The notes beneath the pieces are model-generated. The model was not told where the DNA came from. It made no database searches and saw only the letters and a program-made list of their open reading frames with translations. A stretch of DNA of 64,000 nucleotides from assembly GCA_949152475.1 (NCBI GenBank), contig OX424556.1:868001-932000 (forward strand), given 5' to 3'. This stretch comes from Terebella lapidaria (lineage: Eukaryota; Annelida; Polychaeta; Terebellida; Terebellidae). The translations under genes were made by a program, and so were the position numbers. This document shows positions 45,445 to 56,640 of the stretch, piece after piece (position 1 is the first letter of the stretch; the number at the start of each line of letters is the position of its first letter).

Positions 45445-45704
45445 TGTAATCACTTTGTGTATTCACATCCACCCAGGCGGTATTTTGTTGTGGAATAATC
45501 AAAAATACTTTACTACACATTTTGCTCTTCTGGAAGCTTCATGTCACAAAGTTAACTTCCCTGACAGTAAGCAACTGCAACATTTGTCAGGATCCTGCGG
45601 AGGATCCTGTGGGGCTGGTGTTCTCTGTATGGCAACACCTCAGCACAGATCTTGTCTCCATGACAACACACACGCCAAAGTGAGATGCCTGCCGGGATTA
45701 TAGG

Positions 45705-48700
45705 TCACTTCTTGAATAAGTGCAGCTTGGACTGATGGTAGTGTGGATGGCATCTCTGCCCTGTGAATGACGTCTCTGTACTGTGGATGGCGTCTCTGTC
45801 CCGTGGATGGCGTCTCTGCCCTGTGGATGACGTCTCTGTCCCGTGGATGGCGTCTCTGTCCTGTGGATGGCGTCTCTGTCCTGTGGATGGCGTCTCTGTC
45901 CCGTGGATGGCGTCTCTGCCCTGTGGATGGCGTCTCTGTCTTGTGGATGGCGTCTCTGCCCTGTGAATAGGGTCTCTGTCCTGTGGATGGCGTCTCTCTC
46001 CCGTGGATGGCGTCTCTGTCCCGTGGATGGCGTCTCTGTCCTGTGGATAGCGTCTCTGCCCTGTGGATGGCGTCACTGCCCTGTGGATGGCGTCTCTGCT
46101 GTGGATGGCGTCTCTGTCTTGTGGATGGCGTCTCTGTCCTGTGGATGGTGTCTCTCTCCCGTGGATGGCGTCTCTGCCCTGTGGATGGCGTCTCTGTCCT
46201 GTGGATGGCGTCTCTGCTGTGGATGGCGTCTCTGTCCTGTGGATGGCGTCTCTGTCCAGTGGATGGCGTCTCTGTCCTGTGGATGGTGTCTCTCTCCCGT
46301 GGATGGCGTCTCTGCCCTGTGGATGGCGTCTCTGTCCTGTGGATGGTGTCTCTGTTCTGTGGATGGCGTCTCTGTCCTGTGGATGGTGTCTCTGTTCTGT
46401 GGATGGCGTCTCTGTTCTGTGGATGGCGTCTCTGTCCTGTGGATGGTGTCTCTGTTCTGTGGATGGCGTCTCTGTCCTGTGGATGGCGTCTCTGTTCTGT
46501 GGATGGCATCTCTGTCCTGTGGATGGTGTCTCTGTCCTGTGGATGGCGTCTCTGTTCTGTGGATGGCATCTCTGTCCTGTGGATGGCGTCTCTGTTCTGT
46601 GGATGGCGTCTCTGTCCTGTGGATGGTGTCTCTGTTCTGTGGATGGTGTCTCTGTCCTGTGGATGGCGTCTCTGTTCTGTGGATGGCATCTCTGTTCTGT
46701 GGATGGTGTCTCTGTCCTGTGGATGGCGTCTCTGTTCTGTGGATGGCATCTCTGTCCTGTGGATGGTGTCTCTGTTCTGTGGATAATGTCTCTGTTCTGT
46801 GGATAATGTCTCTGTTCACATTTGCCAGCCCAGCAAAGATTGCTTTCCGCACATTCATCTCCCTGAATTCAACTCAATGTTTATCTCTCTGCGTGGGAAG
46901 TTTTCACCCCTCCAAACTCAAGGATTTGTCTGTCAGGACTATCAGCCCAATCTTCCAACTTCAACTGCAACAGGAAGTCAATATATGCTTCAATGATAGT
47001 ATTTGAACACTCCACGAAATGACTTGATGATTGAGTTGCTCCTGTACCCCACCTTCCTGTCTTTGCTTCTCTGCGCCTGCTTCATCTCCCAGTGGACTTG
47101 CTTCTGTTGTGCTTCTAGCTCAGCAGGGCTTCCACATCCCCACACCTACAACACATATTAAAAACTTACAACATCCTCTAACTTACTTGTATTAGATGGT
47201 CTGTCACTTGTGCCAGGAGGTACCACCACTTGTACTAGACTTGTACCAGGAAGTACTGTCACTTGTACCAGGAGGTTCTGTCACTTGTACCAGGAGGTAC
47301 CACCACTTGTACCTGGAGGTACTGTCACTTGCACCAGGAGGTACTGTCACTTGTACCAGGAGGTTCTGTCACTTGTACCAGGAGGTACCACCACTTGTAC
47401 CTGGAGTTACCACCATTTCTACAAGGAAGTACTGTCACTTGTACCAGGAAGTACCACCACTTGTACCAGGAGGTACTGTCACTTGTACCAGGAGGTACCA
47501 CCACTTGTACCAGGAGGTACTGTCACTTGTACCAGGAAGTACTGTCACTTGTCCCAGGAGGTACTGTCACTTGTACCAGGAGGTACTGTCACTTGTACCA
47601 GGAGGTACCACTACTTGTACCAGGAGGTACTGTCACTTGTACCAGGAGGTACTGTCACTTGTACCAGGAGGTACTGTCACTTGTACCAGGAGGTACTGTC
47701 ACTTGTACCAGGAGGTAATGTCACTTGTACCAGGAGGTACTGTCACTTGTACGAGGAGGTACTGTCACTTGTACCAGGAGGTACTGTCACTTGTACCAGG
47801 AGGTACTGTCACTTGTACCAGGAGGTACCACCAATTGTACTAGACTTGTACCAGGAGGTACTGTCACTTGTACCAGGAGGTACTGTCACTTGTACCAGGA
47901 GGTACTGTCACTTGTACCAGGAGGTACTGTCACTTGTACCAGGAGGTACCACCAATTGTACTAGACTTGTACCAGGAGGTACTGTCACTTGTACCAGGAG
48001 GTACTGTCACTTGTACCAGGAGGTACTGTCACTTGTACCAGGCGGTACCACCAATTGTACTAGACTTGTACCAGGAGGCACTCTCATTTGTATCAGGAGG
48101 TACTATCACTTCTACCAGGAGGTACCACCACTTGTACCTGGAGGTACCACCACTTGTACTAGACTTGTACCATGAGGTACTGTCACTTGTACCAGGAGGT
48201 ACCACCACTTGTACCAGGAGGTACTGTCATTTGTACCAGGAGGTACTGTCACTTGTACCAGGAGGTACTGTCACTTGTACTAGGAGGTACTGTCACTTGT
48301 ACCAGGAGGTACTGTCATTTGTATCAGGAGGTACCACCACTTGTACCAGGAGGTACTGTCACTTGTACCAGGAGGTTCTGTCACTTGTACCAGGAGGTAC
48401 CACCACTTGCACCATGAGGTACCGTCACTTGTACCATTAGGTACCGTCACTTGTACCAGGAGGTACCACCACCTGTATCATGAGGTACCACCACTTGTAT
48501 CATGAGGTATCATGAGCAGCAGATATTATTCCCACCTGGATTCTATCCAAGTCCAGCTGGATGCCATAATGTTTGACAGTGGAGAATTCCTCATCGATCT
48601 GCAGGACAGTAGTACGGGGATCCTTTCCGACTTTGAGACCTTTAGGTGCTGTTCTGTCCTCTGTGTTGAAGTAGAGCATGTCTGTTCCAGCTGTAGACGG

Positions 48701-51700
48701 AATATGAATTCACTAGCTATAACATGACATCAAAAATATTTCACACCAAGATAGCGAACTCAAGGTCAGAACATGATGACAAGTCACCAAGCGGGGAAAC
48801 TGTAGTTTTATCATTTGCATGGACATTTAGGAATGAATGTTATTATACATGTATTGTCATTGAATCCTCTAAATGAAAGTTGGCAGATACTATAGATTTC
48901 GATCATCATGCCGCCGCTGTGTTCGCAGAAACTATTGTGACGGCTGATTGTACATTTCTGATCCGATTTTGATAATTGTTTCCCCCAAACTAATTTTGGC
49001 AGATGAATTTGCGTCTGTCCCGCTCCGTCCGCCGCCGCGGAAAGAAACAATAAGCTAATGAATATATTAGATGTTGAGAGTATTTCTGCATGGAATACAA
49101 ATATTTAATAAGACCTGTAACTTTAATTATTGACATCGATGAATGATACTGCCCAGCAGTCATGACTTATATCTCAATTACATGCAATATATTTTGAGCA
49201 ACAGCGATGATAGGGCATCTCGGGGATACACCCAAGCAGTCATCGGTGATCGGAAAGCGTCTACATGTAGTTTTATGAATGGAAACCACCATCACCTTTG
49301 GAAGACGTAAAATAATACAGTCTCAACACTAGGAGAATTGTCTTCACTTTTTGGCCTCACAATTTGTATGGAAATCTTTGACAACATTCTCCACAAGCTA
49401 GAAAGAGTCAGTCACTGGTCAGTGTGTGTCCAGACCTTGGATCAGCTGATGTTTGGGCAGAATCTGCAGCAGGAAGCAGTCAAATCCTCCCCATCGAGTC
49501 GCCCTGTTACTGTTAGATGGAGGGGGGGGGGGGGGGGCAGGAGGGGAGGGGGGGGAAGACAGCGTTATTCCTCACATAAATACATGTACACCATGTGTCA
49601 CAAAGTCATGTGATAGATTCTGTCGGATTTGGTTTGTGTACCAACCTCCACTCTCTGTCACAGCCGAGGCAGTAGAGGTGATCAGAGAAGTACACAAAGC
49701 AAACTGTTGGGGCTGCATATGACATCACATGGTGTTTGAACCTGTTAGAAAAATGTCAGTCTGTCAGCTGTGGCACCTTTGGGGCACCAATGTCAAGTGT
49801 TGTATGGGAACTGACCGATTGACGCTGAGACCTTGGCAGTTACTATCATAGAGCAGGCTCCAGCCTCCTTCACCTCTCAGGACACACTGTGTACACAGAA
49901 TACAATAGTTACTATGATAGAGCAGCCTCCTTCACCTCTCAGGACACACTGTGTACACAGAATACAAGTTACTATGATAAAGCAGGCACCAGCCTCCTTC
50001 ACCTATCAGGACACACTGTGTACACAGAATACAATAGTTACTATCATAGAGCAGAAAGATGATAGTGATTTGACTTGGGACAAAAATGTTTTTTTTTCCG
50101 TCGACACGTCAAAAAATCAAAATGGCCGTCACACGCAGACTGGCGATTCAAGGGCAGCAAAACTTACACACGTCATAGAGGTACACGAGAGGAATGTTTC
50201 AAAACAAAAATTTCAAAACTGAGAAAATGGCCACCAAAGTCCAAAATTGGCAATTTTTCATCGAAAAATGTCACCAAATCGGCAAAAACGATTCAATCAA
50301 ATTTTTTTTAAAAAAACGTTTTTAGATAGTGGCCCAAGATATGTTTTTTACAGACCCGTACGGGCGAAGGACGACGAACAAAAAACCATGACAATAGCTA
50401 CAAAGTGCAAATTTTGGAATTTTTTCACCCAAAAATGGCTGTTTTGACCTTTAAATGTCATCAAAGGTCAATTAAAGGTCACCACACAAATCACCATATA
50501 TGACTTCCCATTTGACAGTGCCAACATAAGCCCTATCTTCAAGCTTTCTAGGAGTACAGTTATGACAAATTCTACCTCCCATTTTGGAGAAAAAAAAATT
50601 CAAAAAAAGGGTGAATTTTTTTTTGGCCGGAAAGGACCCAAAATGGATAGTAATGCTGGGACAAAACGCGACTTGTATTAACAGTTCAACTGTGTCAAAG
50701 TACCGCAGACTCACCAGGCTCGGTCCAGGGACACTGGTATTGGTGTAACACATTGGAATGTATGCTTGGAGGACCCACATCAGGGGGGCGGGGAGTGAGG
50801 TCGAGTCGGTTGTGACAGGGGCAGACGCTCCCTCAGCATCAGCAGCCAGGCCGCCGCCAGTCTGTCGGTCAGCAAGCCAGTGACACTTCTCTTGTGAGCT
50901 ACATTACAAGTATTGTTACATGCCATCAGTGTTACAAACTGTACACAGGCTGTACACACAAACCTTATCATCAGAACTTGGTGGGAGCCTGGACAGTGTG
51001 GCACACACGTAGTCATGGAAACAGTCCAGCAGTCTGGGGCAGGTCCTTGTGAGCCAGCGTAGGAAGTCAGACTGATCCACGGCTGATTGTGTACCTACCT
51101 ACAGACAGACAGACAGACAGACAGACAGACTGACAGACTGACCACCCACACTGTACATCCGGTCCTGAAGACAGGTTATTTGATAATGTAAGGTTTTGTC
51201 AGTTATTACCAAGGACCTTGCCATGGCCTGTATTACAGGCTGAATCATATCATCATCATCATCATCCCTGAGCAGTGACAATCTCAGACTTATCCTGTAG
51301 CAAGTGTTCAGTAGCAGAATTATTTCTGGAAATATAGCAACATACATTGTATTTACTTTTATATGACATGCATACACATACATGTACAAGATAAAGGAAC
51401 ATGTGCTCGGATTTTTTTTTTATCAAGTACAATGTTACTGACCGTCATGTTGTAAACCGTCACTGCGTTTGAAAAACATTCCAAGAATCCATTCAAGTGA
51501 CTCAGATCTATCTCGTATCTGTGTGACTGTTCGTGCATATGAAAGGAAGTCCTCTTGCTGTATATAACAGCTGTCCTCAGCTTCAGATGTCTTTAGAAGA
51601 AACTTTATACAGTCATAGAATACCTTGTCAGCAAGTGTCGGACAGTCTCTGAACAGGTCCTGAAAAAATACAAAGTACTACAGTATAGTCATACTTAGCA

Positions 51701-54700
51701 GCTTCTCATTTCATGTATACCTTGTACAACAAAGGAATAAAAAACAGCTAATTAGCATTGATCACTGAAGCACCTGTATTTCAAAATGGGAAGACCTTAT
51801 CTGCTGCATAACATGTGTATTTGCTGAATTATCTACTGAGTGTGTTCACTATCTACTGATTGTGTTTGCTATCTACTGATTGTGTTTACTATCTACTGAT
51901 TGTGTTCACTATCTACTGATTGTGTTTACTATCTACTGAGTGTGTTTACTATCTACTGAGTGTGTTCACTATCTGCTGAGTGTGTTCACTATCTACTGAG
52001 TGTGTTTGCTATCTACTGAGTGTGTTCACTATCTACTGATTGTGTTTGCTATCTACTGAGTGTGTTTACTATATACTGAGTGTGTTTGCTATCTGCTGAG
52101 TGTGTTCACTATCTACTGATTGTGTTTACTATCTACTGAGTGTGCTTGCTATCTGCTGAGTGTGTTCACTATCTACTGAGTGTGCTTGCTATCTGCTGAG
52201 TGTGTTCACTATCTACTGAGTGTGTTTGCTATCTACTGAGTGTGTTCACTATCTACTGAGTGTGTTTACTATCTACTGAGGGTGTTCACTATCTACTGAG
52301 TGTGTTTACTATATACTGAGTGTGTTTGCTATCTGCTGAGTGTGTTTACTATCTACTGAGTGTGTTTTCTATCTACTGAGAGTGTTTGCTATCTACTGAG
52401 AGTGTTTGCTATCTACTGAGTGTGTTCACTATCTACTGAGTGTGTTTGCTATCTACTGAGTGTGTTTGCTATCTACTGAGTGTGTTTGCTATCTACTGAG
52501 TTTGTTTGCTATCTACTGAGTGTGTTTACTATATACTGAGTGTGTTTTCTAAGTACTGAGTGTGTTCACTATCTACTGAGTGTGTTTTCTACCTACTGAG
52601 AGTGTTTGCTATCTACTGAGAGTGTTTGCTATCTACTGAGTGTGTTCACTATCTACTGAGTGTGTTTGCTATCTACTGAGTGTGTTTGCTATCTACTGAG
52701 TTTGTTTGCTATCTACTGAGTGTGTTTACTATATACTGAGTGTGTTTTCTAAGTACTGAGTGTGTTCACTATCTACTGAGTGTGTTTACTATCTACTGAG
52801 TGTGTTTGCTATCTACTGAGTGTGTTTACTATCTACTGAGTGTGTTTGCTATCTACTGAGTGTGTTTGCTATCTACTGAGTGTGTTTACTATATACTGAG
52901 TGTGTTTGCTATCTACTGAGTGTGTTCACTATCTACTGAGTGTGTTTACTATATACTGAGTGTGTTTGCTATCTACTGAGTGTGTTTACTATATACTGAG
53001 TGTGTTTGCTATCTACTGGGTGTGTTTACTATATACTGAGTGTGTTTGCTATCTACTGAGTGTGTTCACTATCTACTGAGTGTGCTTACTATCTACTGAG
53101 TGTGTTTGCTATCTACTGAGTGTGTTTACTATATACTGAGTGTGTTTTCTAAGTACTGAGTGTGTTCACTATCTACTGAGTGTGTTTACTATCTACTGAG
53201 TGTGTTTGCTATCTACTGAGTGTGTTTACTATCTACTGAGTGTGTTTGCTATCTACTGAGTGTGTTTGCTATCTACTGAGTGTGTTTACTATATACTGAG
53301 TGTGTTTGCTATCTACTGAGTGTGTTCACTATCTACTGAGTGTGTTTACTATATACTGAGTGTGTTTGCTATCTACTGAGTGTGTTTACTATATACTGAG
53401 TGTGTTTGCTATCTACTGAGTGTGTTTGCTATCTACTGGGTGTGTTTACTATATACTGAGTGTGTTTGCTATCTACTGAGTGTGTTCACTATCTACTGAG
53501 TGTGTTTGCTATCTACTGAGTGTGTTTGCTATCTACTGAGTGTGTTTGCTATCTTCTGATTGTGTTCACTATCTACTGATTGTGTTTACTATCTACTGAG
53601 TGTGTTTGCTATCTACTGAGTGTGTTTGCTATCTTCTGATTGTGTTCACTATCTACTGAGTGTGTTTGCTATCTACTGAGTGTGTTTACTATATACTGAG
53701 TGTGTTTGCTATCTACTGAGTGTGTTTGCTATCTACTGAGTGTGTTTGCTATCTACTGAGTGTGTTTACTATATACTGAGTGTGTTTGCTATTTACTGAG
53801 TGTGTTTACTATCTACTGAGTGTGTTTTCTATCTACTGCGTGTGTTTACTATCTACTGAATGTGTTTGCTATCTACTGAGTGTGCTTACAATATACTGAG
53901 TGTGCTTGCTATCTACTGAGTGTGCTAACTCTATACTGAGTGTGTTTGCTATCTACTGCGTGTGTTTGATATCTACTGAGTGTGTATACTATCTTCTGAG
54001 TTTGTTTACTATATACTGAGTGTGTTTTCTATCTACTGAGTGTGCTTACAATGTACTGAGTGTGCTTGCTATCTACTGAGTATGTTTTCTATCTACTGAG
54101 TGTGTTAGCTATCTACTGAGTGTGCTAACTCTATACTGAGTGTGTTTGCTATCTACTGAGTGTGTTTACTATCTACTGAGTGTGTTTACTATCTACTGAG
54201 TGTGTTTGCTATCTACTAAGTATGTTTACTATATGCTGAGTGTGCTATCTGCTGAGTACATGTATAATTACTATCTACTGAGTGTGTTTGCTGCCTGCTG
54301 GGTGTGTTTACTATCTGCTCGGTGTGTTTGCTATCTACTGGGTGTGTTTACTTGTTGATGAACATTGAGGAGACGAACACTGGTGTCTGGTGTAAATTTG
54401 CATCCAAAACTCGCACAATTTGCGTAATACATTGACATCCTAAACTGTTATATACATATAACTAATATATCTTTACCTTGAATTGTTTCTTATCCAACCC
54501 AAGTGAAGTAGAGGCATGGTGCTGCAAAACATCATGATGAGCAAGAGGTTAATGATGTTGTGAACAGATCTAGTGGTAAAACAAATACATCCATTGAAAC
54601 TCTGAATTATTCATAATACAGAGACCTACTGTAAAGATTCCAGGTACCTGACCCCCCCCCGCCCCCTCCCCCTCCCTTCCCCCACAAGTTACTTTACCTG

Positions 54701-54884
54701 ATAGACCTTCTGGAAGGACACCTCCAGTCGTGTGTCGGTACCTGACTCCCCCCCCCCCCCTCCCTTCCCCCACAAGTTACTTTACCTGATAGACCTTCTG
54801 GAAGGACACCTCCAGTCGTGTGTCGGTTGCGTTAGGTTCCTCTTTCTTGGAACCAATGTCCTCCTTCTCTTGAGAGTTACCCAT
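45705..54884 (-). CDS. MEAK7/EAK-7-like TLDc-domain protein (eleven exons)
   Basis: Exons in order: 54884-54786, 54521-54477, 51659-51443, 51094-50964, 50888-50715, 49886-49816, 49741-49646, 49509-49436, 48690-48536, 47145-47053, 45731-45705. They total 1182 nt, or 393 aa plus stop; all junctions are GT-AG and in phase. The start MGNSQEK is an N-myristoylation signal, as in MEAK7, which suggests a membrane-attached cytosolic protein. Residues 34-165 are helical and EF-hand-like in style (GLDKKQFKDLF). The TLDc domain covers about 205-360: WSLLYDSN (231-238), GLSVN, APTVCFVYF, CLGCDREW, RWGGFDCFLLQILP, YFNTEDRTAPKGL and VWGCG (355-359). Vertebrate MEAK7 acts in an alternative mTOR pathway at lysosomes; that role here is inference. 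Least certain are the acceptors of exons 4 and 5 and the short last exon: reading through its upstream donor would give a different tail. Confidence 0.88.
45752..46812. repeat. 20-bp minisatellite in the last intron of the TLDc gene
   Basis: About 53 copies of a 20-bp unit (GTCTCTGTCCTGTGGATGGC) with simple variants. In the gene's sense each unit contains CCATCCACAG followed by G, a weak acceptor-like string, and the array ends about 20 bp from the acceptor of the last exon. Long ORFs on both strands are artefacts. Confidence 0.95.
47195..48515. repeat. 22-bp minisatellite in intron 9 of the TLDc gene
   Basis: About 60 copies of a 22-bp unit (GTCACTTGTACCAGGAGGTA plus CT), mixed with a variant in which ACTGT is replaced by CCACC. 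It fills the intron between exons 9 and 10, starting about 20 bp from the exon 9 donor. The unit does not match the neighbouring exons. Confidence 0.95.
49839..50036 (-). repeat. 69-bp x 3 array spanning the exon 6 acceptor of the TLDc gene
   Basis: Copies at 49839-49907 (the real exon), 49908-49967 (shortened to 60 bp) and 49968-50036, plus a partial copy up to about 50055. In the gene's sense each holds the acceptor TTCTGTGTACACAG and the first part of exon 6 (TGTGTCCTGAGAGGTGAAGG). Only the copy nearest exon 7 goes on to WSLLYDSN and a donor. Confidence 0.92.
50070..50660 (+). mobile_element. P2-type fragments in intron 5 of the TLDc gene
   Basis: Internal P2 blocks (AATGGCCGTCACACGCAGAC, GGCTGTTTTGACCTTTAAAT, CACCATATATGACTTCCCAT) without either terminus. 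The copy is diverged. Confidence 0.7.
51834..54345. repeat. 20-bp minisatellite, about 125 copies, in intron 2 of the TLDc gene
   Basis: The unit TGTGTTTGCTATCTACTGAG, with variants TTTACT, TTCACT, TATATACT and GATTG, occupies 2.5 kb. Variant order shows higher-order structure: the rare unit TGTGTTTTCTAAGTACTGAG recurs at 52541, 52741 and 53141. The block after 52741 is repeated almost unit by unit 400 bp later. Both edges decay into degenerate units. Confidence 0.96.
54650..54830 (-). repeat. Duplicated exon 1 end and donor of the TLDc gene
   Basis: The last 41 bp of exon 1 (from CCGACACACGACTGGAGG to CTATCAG), the donor GTAAAGTAAC and a following G-rich tract are repeated 88 bp downstream in the intron. 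The second donor lies at 54695-54696 on the minus strand. Each copy ends in a poly-G stretch and GTCAGGTACC. Confidence 0.93.
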
Positions 54885-55329
54885 TCCTGTACATAATGGA
54901 CCACAGTGTGATAAATAGAAACAGATCAATTAAGACTGCACGGTAGGTGCAACAGACCGCACAGTTTATGGAATGCACTACACGATATATATGCTTCAAA
55001 TACTTTGATAGAGATTTTCAATTTTACCGGCCGGGCACCAGCCATTGACTCAGCACAGCGATGTATAAAACAATACAGTGCTTGCACAGCAAGACTCGGG
55101 GAAAAAACTGCCCCTGCCATTGCACATGTGCTTCAAATATGGTTTTGTGCCAAATGGAAACATTTAAAATTTCAAATTGATCTGACCATACCGAGCTCTG
55201 CGTCGCTCAGGCTATGTACAGCTTGCCAGGTATGGCTCTGAGAGAGCCAGGCAGAATATAACTAGCAGTCGAGGAAGCGAGTTACATACAAGAAATTTCC
55301 ACAATCTCAGACGAGGTGTAATTTTGGCA
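54885..55329. other. Upstream region of the TLDc gene
   Basis: Presumed 5' UTR and promoter for the minus-strand TLDc gene. No TATA box is obvious. A single arm of the foldback family (AAATGGAAACATTTAAAATT, then TCAAATTGAT) lies at about 55150-55185. Confidence 0.35.
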
Positions 55330-55826
55330 TGACAACACCAATCATGTTGTGTCATATCCGTTACACAGACGAGGTGTAATTTTGGCATGACAACACCAAT
55401 CATGTTGCGTCATATCCGTTACAGTCAGAGAATTCCCTATTTTGAAAACGAGGGATGCCCTTGATCGCCCGCAGAATGGTGGGGGATATTTTGCCACGGC
55501 TGGTTGTTGACCTGAGCTGGTTGCCATTGCACACGAATAGTTTCAAGACCACAGCACGCACAGAACGGCTCGGACGACGAACGATATATATGGGTTGTCA
55601 GGCATAAAAATCAGTCGTTTTAAGGGGGTACCCTCAGAATTCGAGCTGTAGCAAAAAATCCAATTTATCAACATATATTTTCCTTACTATGGTGAGATGA
55701 GGGAATGAATTGGCTAGCTTTGTATATAAGCTGCTAAGGTTCATCTTGTTCTGGGACGGAGTTATGGAGACTTGAATTTGGGCTTTTTATTATTGTTTTG
55801 TTTGGCCGAAGGAATTAGTGAAATCT
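55316..55826. repeat. Duplicated segment, copy 1
   Basis: It matches 58124-58640 closely (ACAACACCAATCATGTTGCG, AACGAGGGATGCCCTTGATC, CTGCTAAGGTTCATCTTGTT). Within copy 1 a 58-bp stretch, GACGAGGTGTAATTTTGGCA onward, is itself doubled (about 55310-55425). It may be a mobile element of unknown type or a segmental duplication. No protein domain is seen. Confidence 0.75.
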
Positions 55827-55845
55827 GTCCTGAAGGTAATACATG

Positions 55846-56238
55846 TGTGACCTCGTTCCTACTAGCTTGGCTAGTAGGATATCCCTTTAGCTCACTTGGT
55901 AGAGCGTTGGTCTCAAAACGCAGAGATCGTGGGTTCGATCCCCGATAAGGGCAACGAATTTTCGGTTGTCACATTTGGCGCTGCGAGCAGGGTAGGTTGG
56001 TAGGGTGTAGTTAGGACATGTCCCCGGTGTGAAATGGATATATTCCAGGGGATTAACAGATAAGGACACCCCGCACATCGAGGACGATGTGTCCCACCGC
56101 TGCCACCATATGTGACCTCGTTCCTACTAGCTTGGCTAGTGGGATATCCCTTTAGCTCACTTGGTAGAGCGTTGGTCTCAAAACGCAGAGATCGTGGGTT
56201 CGATCCCCGATCTGGGCAACGAATTTTCGGTTGTCACA
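55846..56238. mobile_element. Miniature LTR element (TRIM-like) with tRNA-like LTRs
   Basis: Two direct repeats of 128 bp (55846-55973 and 56111-56238) begin TGTGACCTCG and end TTGTCACA. A 4-bp target duplication CATG flanks the whole. The 137-bp interior starts TTTGGCGCTGCGAGCAGGG, which resembles a tRNA primer-binding site, and has no coding capacity. Each LTR contains a tRNA-like stretch with an A box (TAGCTCACTTGG) and a perfect B box (GGTTCGATCCC). The anticodon arm does not pair, so it is not a working tRNA. The element looks structurally whole, and the two LTRs are about 97% alike, so it is young. It would need proteins from another element. Confidence 0.82.
55880..55954 (+). promoter_or_regulatory. 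tRNA-like pol III promoter in the left LTR
   Basis: A and B boxes as in a tRNA gene (TAGCTCACTTGG and GGTTCGATCCC, about 33 bp apart), with the D arm GCTC/GAGC intact and an outer CCCTT/AAGGG pairing. The anticodon stem does not form. The same stretch recurs in the right LTR at about 56146-56219. Confidence 0.7.
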
Positions 56239-56399
56239 CATGTATTCTATATATAATTAGGCATCCCGATTGATTCAGGCAATTTCCAGAGGAAAAAAAA
56301 TTTTGTAGGTGCATTTTTTTTTTTTTTTTGACTTAGAATTTTTCCCTCGCCTGCGCCCATGCAGATGTAATACTGTAACTGAGCCATGCTACTGTATTC

Positions 56400-56640
56400 A
56401 CTGACTGCAGCCTGCATGTCCAGCATGAGGCTAGGCTCTGCCCTCTCAGCCAGTGCAGGAGATCAGTCAGTCTGTCCTGCACAGCAATGGGCTCTGCCCC
56501 TCTCAGCCAGCCCTGCTCAGTCATGCCTGACAAGATCAGCCAGTCTGTCCAGCACAGAAATAGGCTCCGCCCTCTCAGCCAGCCCTGCTCAGTCATGCCT
56601 GACAAGTGATACAGCTAGCATGTCCAACATGACCCTAGGC
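56400..56640. repeat. Short tandem repeat of about 73 bp
   Basis: About 2.5 diverged copies containing CAGCCAGTCTGTCC, GCTCTGCCCTCTCAGCCAG and CCCTGCTCAGTCATGCCTGA. No gene is associated. Confidence 0.75.

Noticed and set aside
45640-48440. Long repetitive ORFs in several frames (up to 387 codons)
   Set aside because: They lie over 20-bp and 22-bp intronic minisatellites; no start context, domain or composition supports a protein.
55880-56219. Two tRNA genes
   Set aside because: B and A boxes are good, but the anticodon stem does not pair and both copies sit at the same place inside matching terminal repeats.
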